A DNA stretch of 64,000 bases from Luteococcus japonicus (lineage in GTDB: Bacteria; Actinomycetota; Actinomycetes; Propionibacteriales; Propionibacteriaceae): NCBI RefSeq assembly GCF_003752415.1, contig NZ_RKHG01000001.1:1550001-1614000 (forward strand). The letters run 5' to 3'. The translations under genes were made by a program, and so were the position numbers. The notes beneath the pieces are model-generated. The model was not told the origin of the DNA, ran no database searches, and saw only the letters and a list, made by a program, of their open reading frames with translations. Of this stretch, positions 59,150-64,000 are shown piece after piece (the first letter of the stretch is position 1; each line of letters opens with the position of its first letter).

Positions 59150-61732
59150 ATGACTTCTCGCAAGACGGGCAACAATGCCTATCACCTGGCCTGGTTCGCC
59201 GCGCTCAGCGTCCTGAGTGGCCTGTTGGTCGCCGGGCTCGTGCTGCCTGCGGCCTATGTCATGGGCAGTGTGGTCAAGGCCAGTGCCGCGTCGCTGGAGT
59301 CGCTGCCCGCCGAGCTGGAGATCGGGCCGCAGTCCGAACGCTCCAAGGTGCTGATGGCCGACGGCAGCACGCTCGCCGAGTTCTACGCCGAGAACCGCGT
59401 CTACGTGCCGCTCAGCAAGATCTCGCCGATCATGCGCACCGCCCAGGTGGCCATCGAGGACGATCGCTTCTTCGAGCACGGCGCCATCGACTTCCGTGGC
59501 ACCGCCCGCGCCGCACTGCGCAGCGCGTCGGGCTCGACGCAGGGTGGCTCCACGCTGACCCAGCAGTACGTGAAGCAGGTGCAGATCGAGGCCGCCGTGG
59601 TCGCCGGCGACGACGAGGGCGTGCAGAAGGCCCAGGAGCAGACGCTGACCCGTAAGGTCCGCGAGCTGCGCTATGCCGTGGCCACCGAGAAGAAGCTCAC
59701 CAAGAGCCAAATTCTTGAGCGTTACCTGAACATTGCCTACTACGGCGACGGCGCCTACGGCGTCGAGGCCGCTGCCCGCCACTACTTCAACACCACCGCC
59801 GAGAAGCTGACCCTTCCGCAAGCCGCCCTGCTGGCCGGCCTGGTGCAGAACCCCGTCGCCACGGATCCGGTGAACAACCCGACGGCGGCCATCAACCGCC
59901 GCTCCATCGTGCTGAACCGCATGGCCCAGCTGGGCAAGATCACCGAGGCGCAGGCCACTGCCGCGAAGAAGGTCCCCTTCGACAAGTCCAAGGTGGTCGA
60001 GCCCCCGAACGACTGTGCCTCCTCCCCCTTCCAGACGATGTGCCTGTACGTGAAGAATGTGTTGCTCTCCGATCAGTTCAAGAGCCTCGGCAAGAACAAG
60101 GAGCAGCGGCTCAACGCCCTCAAGCGCGGCGGCCTCACCATCCAGACACTGATCGACCCCAAGGCCCAGGCCGCGGCGGAGAAGGCGGTGGCGCGTGTCA
60201 TTGCCCCCACCGACCCCTTCATCTCCACGTCGGTGCTGATCCAGCCGAAGTCCGGCCTGATCGTCGCCATGGCGCAGAATCGGCCGAAGCTCGGCGACAA
60301 GCCCGGACAGACCTGGTACAACTACTCGGTCAACCGCTCGATGGGCGGCGCCGAGGGCTACCAGGCCGGCTCCACCTTCAAGGTCTTCACGGCCGCGGCG
60401 GCGGTCAACAAGGGCATCCCGACGACCCGTCGCTACAACTCCCCATCGCCGATGAACTTCACGGGCACCACCTTCCGCTCCTGCGAGGGCCCGTTCCTGT
60501 CGCCGCAGTACACTCCGAAGAACTCCACGGGCGTCGGCAACTTCGACATGAAGCAGGCGACCATGAAGTCCATCAACACCTACTTCGTGCAGCTGCAGCG
60601 CGCCGTCGGCAACTGTGACGTGGTGAAGATGGCCCAGGCGGCCGGCGTGGCGCGCGCCGATGGCAAGGACCTGATCAAGGACCCGGTGCCCGGCTCCGGC
60701 GGCACCGGCGGCTTCGACACCATCGTCTCCTTCACGCTCGGCCCGGTGGAGGTCACCCCGCTGTCGATGGCCCAGGCCTACGCCACCTTCGCCAACCGCG
60801 GCGTGCGCTGCGACCCGATCATCATCAAGTCGGTGACCACGAAGGCAGGCAAGAGCAGCCCGGTGCCCTCGGCCAATTGCACCCGAACCATCGACCCCGA
60901 GGTCGCCGACCAGGTGACCAAGCTTTTGGAGGCCACCATCGCGTCGGGCACGGCCCGCCCGGCCAACCTTGATGACGGACGGGACCAGGCCGCGAAGACC
61001 GGCACCACGGACTCCGCCGAGGCCGTGTGGCTGGCCGGTTTCACCCCGGACATGGCCGGCGTCTCGCTGATCGCCGCCGACAAGCAGGCCCCGCAGTACA
61101 AGGGCCGTTCGCGCCGATCCATCACCGGCCGCTACTCGCACGGTACCGATTACCCGTATGGCCACCAGCTGTCCGGTTCCGGCTCGGGCGACGCCGGCCT
61201 GATCTGGCGTGCGTCGATGCGCGCTGCTCTGGAAGGTGGCCCGCGCAGCAGCTTCCACGCTCCCACCGGCAAGCTCGTCGACGGCAAGGAGGTGGAGATT
61301 CCGGACATCACCGGCCTGAGCTTCAAGGAGGCCATGGCCAAGGTGGAGGCTGCCGGCTTCAGCACCGAGGTGACCTACGAGTACAGCAGCTACTCCGAGG
61401 GCACCTACCTGTACGCCTATCCCACCAAGGGCAAGCGCTCGATCAACAAGCCGATCACCTTCGTCCTGTCGCAGGGCCCGCGTCCGGTGGCTCCCAAGCC
61501 GAAGCCCACCGCCACGCGCACCCGCACGACGCAGCCCACGGCAACCCGCACCAGGACGGCGCCCAGGCCGACCGCCTCGAAGACGACCACGAAGCCCAAG
61601 GCCACCACGACGGCCCCGAAGCCGACCGCCTCGAAGACGACCACGAAGCCCAAGGCCACCACAAAGCCCAAGGCCACCACAAAGCCCAAGACCACCACAA
61701 AGCCCAAGCCGACCACGAAGAAGACCCCGTGA
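59150..61732 (+). CDS. Class A bifunctional penicillin-binding protein with PASTA domain
   Basis: An 860-residue peptidoglycan synthase. One membrane helix lies near residues 12-40. The GT51 domain has EDDRFFEHGAIDFRG (from about 102) and GGSTLTQQYVKQ. The transpeptidase has S407 in AGSTFK (SxxK), SIN in KSINTYF and KTGTT at 616. A PASTA domain spans about 720-785, followed by a Lys/Thr/Pro tail from tandem repeats. PonA2 (Rv3682) ortholog by position. The ATG at 59150 lies 7 nt after TACTCT; AGGAGG abuts the start, so leaderless initiation is more likely. Confidence 0.94.
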   Translation: MTSRKTGNNAYHLAWFAALSVLSGLLVAGLVLPAAYVMGSVVKASAASLESLPAELEIGPQSERSKVLMADGSTLAEFYAENRVYVPLSKISPIMRTAQVAIEDDRFFEHGAIDFRGTARAALRSASGSTQGGSTLTQQYVKQVQIEAAVVAGDDEGVQKAQEQTLTRKVRELRYAVATEKKLTKSQILERYLNIAYYGDGAYGVEAAARHYFNTTAEKLTLPQAALLAGLVQNPVATDPVNNPTAAINRRSIVLNRMAQLGKITEAQATAAKKVPFDKSKVVEPPNDCASSPFQTMCLYVKNVLLSDQFKSLGKNKEQRLNALKRGGLTIQTLIDPKAQAAAEKAVARVIAPTDPFISTSVLIQPKSGLIVAMAQNRPKLGDKPGQTWYNYSVNRSMGGAEGYQAGSTFKVFTAAAAVNKGIPTTRRYNSPSPMNFTGTTFRSCEGPFLSPQYTPKNSTGVGNFDMKQATMKSINTYFVQLQRAVGNCDVVKMAQAAGVARADGKDLIKDPVPGSGGTGGFDTIVSFTLGPVEVTPLSMAQAYATFANRGVRCDPIIIKSVTTKAGKSSPVPSANCTRTIDPEVADQVTKLLEATIASGTARPANLDDGRDQAAKTGTTDSAEAVWLAGFTPDMAGVSLIAADKQAPQYKGRSRRSITGRYSHGTDYPYGHQLSGSGSGDAGLIWRASMRAALEGGPRSSFHAPTGKLVDGKEVEIPDITGLSFKEAMAKVEAAGFSTEVTYEYSSYSEGTYLYAYPTKGKRSINKPITFVLSQGPRPVAPKPKPTATRTRTTQPTATRTRTAPRPTASKTTTKPKATTTAPKPTASKTTTKPKATTKPKATTKPKTTTKPKPTTKKTP

Positions 61733-62649
61733 GCGCCCGTAGGACGCTGACCGGGCTCGCGAGTGGCGCCGCGGCCGTGGGGACGGCAACGCTCGGCTAT
61801 GGCCTGTGGGAGGCCCGTCAGTACACCCTCCAGCAGGTCGCCGTCCCGGTTCTGCCGGCCGGGCAGGAGCCCATCCGGGTGCTGCACATCAGCGACATCC
61901 ACCTGTTGCCGCGCCAGAAGGCCAAGCTGGAATGGGTCTCGAGGCTGGCCGAGCTGGAGCCGGACCTGGTGATCAACACGGGTGACAACTTCTGTTCCCC
62001 CGACGCCTTGGAACCCCTGCTCGACGCGTGGGGAAGTCTGTTGGACCGCCCCGGCGTCTTCGTCTTCGGGTCCAATGACTACCGGATGCCCAAGTTCAAG
62101 AATCCGGCCGGGTACCTCGCCGGGCCGTCGAACGTGAAGAAGCACACCACCGACGAGCTGCCCTTCGAGGACCTGCGTGCTGCCATGACCTCACGCGGTT
62201 GGACGGACCTCAACCATGCGCGTGCGGAGCTGACCGTCGCCGGCCGCCGGATCGCCTTCCGTGGCACCGACGATGCGCACCTGAACAAGGATGACTACTC
62301 GCTGGTCGCCGGCCCCGCCGTCGAGGATGTGGACCTGAACGTCGCCGTCACCCACGCGCCCTACCTGCGGCTGCTGGATGCGATGACGGCCGACGGGATG
62401 GACATGATCTTCGCCGGCCACACCCACGGTGGTCAGGTCTGCCTCCCCTTCAAGGGGGCCCTGGTCACCAACTGTGACCTGGACACGGGGCGGGTCAAGG
62501 GCGTCAGCACCCACACCGTCGCCGACCAGCACGGCGTCGAGCACACCAGCTGGATGCATGTGTCCGCGGGGCTGGGATCCTCTCCCTTCGCTCCCTATCG
62601 GATTGCGTGCCGCCCGGAGGCGACGCTGCTCACCCTGGTTTCCCGCTGA
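61729..62649 (+). CDS. Metallophosphoesterase
   Basis: A 306-residue calcineurin-like phosphoesterase. A basic, hydrophobic N-terminus (TLTGLASGAAAVGTATLGYGL) may anchor it in the membrane. Metal motifs: HISDIHLLPRQ, INTGDNF, GSNDYR (Asn/Asp in place of GNHD/E), THAPYLRLLD and GHTHGGQV. Relatives such as YkuE hydrolyse UDP-diacyl lipids or nucleotides; the substrate is unknown. The GTG overlaps the PBP stop (GTGA), as Rv3683 follows Rv3682. Confidence 0.9.
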   Translation: MSARRTLTGLASGAAAVGTATLGYGLWEARQYTLQQVAVPVLPAGQEPIRVLHISDIHLLPRQKAKLEWVSRLAELEPDLVINTGDNFCSPDALEPLLDAWGSLLDRPGVFVFGSNDYRMPKFKNPAGYLAGPSNVKKHTTDELPFEDLRAAMTSRGWTDLNHARAELTVAGRRIAFRGTDDAHLNKDDYSLVAGPAVEDVDLNVAVTHAPYLRLLDAMTADGMDMIFAGHTHGGQVCLPFKGALVTNCDLDTGRVKGVSTHTVADQHGVEHTSWMHVSAGLGSSPFAPYRIACRPEATLLTLVSR

Positions 62650-62650
62650 G

Positions 62651-62673
62651 CTCCCCTCGACAGGCTCGGGAAC
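62651..62673. repeat. CTCGACAGGCTCGG palindromic repeat
   Basis: CCCCTCGACAGGCTCGGG lies directly after the metallophosphoesterase stop. Confidence 0.7.
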
Positions 62674-62750
62674 GATACAGAGGACTCGATTGGTCCTACG
62701 GGCGCTGGTGGGATACAGTTGTCCACGGCCTTCGGGCCAGAATGCAGGAC

Positions 62751-62828
<78 letters not shown>

Positions 62829-62834
62829 CAGGCG

Positions 62835-62867
62835 AAATCCGTGGTTGCCATTGGCAGCCACGGATTT
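62835..62867 (+). terminator. Terminator downstream of tRNA-Pro
   Basis: A 15-bp stem with one G-U pair (62835-62849 with 62853-62867), loop ATT, ending in ATTT-CTCGTT. Confidence 0.8.
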
Positions 62868-62957
62868 CTCGTTGCCCCCGGGAATCCGACCCCAGAGCCA
62901 ATTGAACAAAACTTAAAACTGAACAACTGAACGGGAGCTGTAGAAGGCCCCCACACA

Positions 62958-62986
62958 TTGCGTCTGTCTGACGCCCCGCATAGAGT
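62958..62986 (+). promoter_or_regulatory. Promoter of the 6C RNA
   Basis: TTGCGT (62958-62963) and TAGAGT (62981-62986) are separated by exactly 17 bp; transcription would start near 62993, at the foot of hairpin 1. Confidence 0.75.
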
Positions 62987-62992
62987 AGTTCC

Positions 62993-63127
62993 CAGATGGC
63001 GAACCCCCGATCGCCATCCACAACGGAACAGCAACCCCCCGAGTGTTGTTCCTGCATCGTGAGCCGCGACCCCCCGAGCGCGGCTCGCACCAAGAGGAAG
63101 GCCCCGGACCTGTCCGGGGCCTTTCTT
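62993..63127 (+). ncRNA. 6C small RNA with three C-rich hairpin loops
   Basis: This is an actinobacterial 6C-type small RNA (B11/ncRv13660c family). Hairpin 1: arms GATGGCGA/TCGCCATC (62995-63018) with loop ACCCCCGA. Hairpin 2: 9-bp stem 63025-63033 with 63044-63052, loop ACCCCCCGAG. Hairpin 3: GAGCCGCG/CGCGGCTC (63061-63086), loop ACCCCCCGAG. An intrinsic terminator ends it (63098-63124) and a -35/-10 promoter precedes it. C-rich loops of 6C RNAs pair with G-rich ribosome sites of targets, as shown for mycobacteria and corynebacteria. No open frame explains it. Most 6C RNAs have two such loops; a third is unusual. Confidence 0.88.
63098..63124 (+). terminator. Intrinsic terminator of the 6C RNA
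   Basis: AAGGCCCCGGAC pairs with GTCCGGGGCCTT, a 12-bp G+C stem followed by TTTCTT. Confidence 0.9.
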
Positions 63128-63188
63128 GCGTCCTGAAGGGGTTTCCTTCGTCCTCGCAGCCCGAGAGACTCCGCGATCGAGGCACAGG

Positions 63189-63211
63189 CCCCTCGACAGG
63201 CTCGGGGAACG
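63189..63211. repeat. CTCGACAGGCTCGG palindromic repeat
   Basis: CCCCTCGACAGGCTCGGGG, downstream of murJ and of the 6C RNA. Confidence 0.75.
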
Positions 63212-63252
63212 CCGCAACCTCAGCCTCCGTCGATCAACACTGAGGCCCTTGC

Positions 63253-63290
63253 GTGCACATCGAGATGGTCATACGCACCTCAATGTGCAC
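63253..63290. terminator. Inverted repeat downstream of murJ
   Basis: GTGCACAT and ATGTGCAC (8 bp each) flank a 22-bp spacer, 13 bp past the murJ stop. Possibly a weak terminator; GCACCTCAAT also occurs twice here. Confidence 0.35.
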
Positions 63291-63303
63291 CCAAGCACCT
63301 CAA

Positions 63304-64000
63304 TCAGCGCGGGAGTCGGCGGGCCAGATGCAGGCGACGCAGGACGGGAGCCAACAGCTCGTCGACCTCGCGGATGTGCAGGATGCGCGAGGCGGCCAGG
63401 AAGACGAGCCCGAAGCAGAGCCCCGCCACCGCGCAGGTGAGCGCCGACAGCAGCCAGGAGCGCCCGAAGCCGGTCATGCCGTAGACGGCCAGCCAGGCCA
63501 CTCCCCCGGCCAGCACGGACGCGATCACCAACCTCACCCACAGACGCACCACGGAGTCCAACCCCAGGCCGCCCAGCTGACGGCGCGCGACGGCCATCCA
63601 CAGCAGCGACTGGCCCCAGTTGGCCACCACCACGCCCAGCGCCACCAGGGGCAGCGCCAGATACGGTTCCACCAGCCAGAGCGCGGCCAGGGCAAAGGCA
63701 ACCTGCACCACCGTCAACAGCCCCTGGTAGAGGAAGTTGTGGCGCCCCTCCTCGCGGGCGAAGCAGTAGCGCTGCTGCAGCACGGAGATGCCGTAGCCCA
63801 GGATGCCGAAGCTCAGGATGCGCAGCGCCGTGACGACGGGTTGCGCGTCGTGCACGGACAGCCGCAGCATCACGTGGACCAGCGGCTCGGCCAGCACGAA
63901 GAGCCCGGCACTGCTGGGGATGATCGCGACGGCCGGAGTACTCAGGGCCCGGGTGCACAGGCGTCGCATCTCCCTGACGTCGCCCGCCTGCCAGACCCGG
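63304..64000 (-). CDS. murJ: Lipid II flippase MurJ (MviN), C-terminal part
   Basis: The last 231 residues or so of a MurJ flippase; the 5' end lies beyond the window. Visible helices include STPAVAIIPSSAGLFVLAEP, RILSFGILGYGISVLQQRYCFAREE (the conserved loop with Tyr/Phe-Ala), GLLTVVQVAFALAALWLV, LPLVALGVVVANWGQSLLW and a C-terminal hydrophobic pair. It moves lipid II across the membrane for cell-wall synthesis. The other large minus-strand frame here (63269-63958) is a shadow. Confidence 0.88.
   Translation of the reverse strand, partial: RVWQAGDVREMRRLCTRALSTPAVAIIPSSAGLFVLAEPLVHVMLRLSVHDAQPVVTALRILSFGILGYGISVLQQRYCFAREEGRHNFLYQGLLTVVQVAFALAALWLVEPYLALPLVALGVVVANWGQSLLWMAVARRQLGGLGLDSVVRLWVRLVIASVLAGGVAWLAVYGMTGFGRSWLLSALTCAVAGLCFGLVFLAASRILHIREVDELLAPVLRRLHLARRLPR

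Noticed and set aside
63003-63086. The C-rich hairpins as transcription terminators
   Set aside because: They have no U-tracts, share a conserved C-loop, and lie between a clear promoter and a separate real terminator, as in a 6C RNA.
63269-63958. Second minus-strand frame overlapping murJ
   Set aside because: It is offset from the MurJ frame and shows no hydrophobic helix pattern; the other frame matches MurJ.

Overview
The window is high-G+C DNA (about two thirds G+C by eye) from an actinobacterium. WhiB, a Crp/GlxR-type regulator, a class A penicillin-binding protein with a PASTA domain, a 6C small RNA and a Tad/Flp locus of the Rv3660c-Rv3654c type all point that way. Gene content and the topA-tmk-holB-PSP1-lipoprotein order fit Propionibacteriales, probably Propionibacteriaceae. 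That placement is inferred; no 16S gene is present. Many genes look leaderless: a -10 hexamer (TANNNT) sits 6-7 bases before an ATG or GTG.

Region 1 (1-11 kb) holds a secreted subtilase, a DUF885 hydrolase, an alpha/beta hydrolase, a Gfo/Idh/MocA oxidoreductase, a ROK sugar kinase, a DUF2382 stress protein, a LysM protein and a HAD phosphatase. It also holds the scar of a lost alpha-glucoside/trehalose PTS locus (9371-9597) and an M14 peptidase that appears internally deleted.

Region 2 (11-24 kb) is the most accessory part. It has an AbiEi-like HTH gene beside a frameshifted stub of its probable nucleotidyltransferase partner, a DUF3293-like gene interrupted by dispersed repeats, an alpha/beta hydrolase, a secreted endonuclease/phosphatase-fold enzyme and tRNA-Thr(CGU). 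Next comes a PLD-helicase-DUF3427 protein followed closely by a GIY-YIG protein, a candidate defence or DNA-processing pair. A MerR/TipAS-VOC operon with a clear MerR promoter, a PadR regulator with a frameshifted DUF2812 partner, an aminotransferase and a PfkB kinase complete it.

Region 3 (24-43 kb) is the replication block: TAP-like lipoprotein, PSP1, holB, tmk, a CYTH-like protein and topA, all on the minus strand and mostly coupled by 4-bp GTGA overlaps. An SDR gene, a 5'-truncated Na/Pi cotransporter and a DoxX gene lie between PSP1 and holB. Then follow a methyltransferase, a second secreted subtilase, an MrfA-like helicase and an ATPase.

Region 4 (43-50 kb) has a YceI-like protein and the Tad pilus locus (ssd/tadZ, tadA, tadB, tadC, pilin, two TadE/G-like genes), with an NmrA-like reductase gene inserted in the middle. 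Region 5 (50-64 kb) has a methyltransferase, nhaA, a holin-superfamily protein, a GH13 glucosidase, Nudix, a TlpA-like lipoprotein, nth, crp, DUF4177, RidA, whiB, a PBP, a metallophosphoesterase, tRNA-Pro(CGG), a three-hairpin 6C RNA and the 3' part of murJ.

Two dispersed repeat families run through the window. One has a CTCGACARGCTCGG core with covarying arms (about 17 copies, several inside reading frames). The other is built on CCGCTCGGGTT/AACCCGAGCGG (four sites). Three larger palindromic elements with internal hairpins lie between genes.
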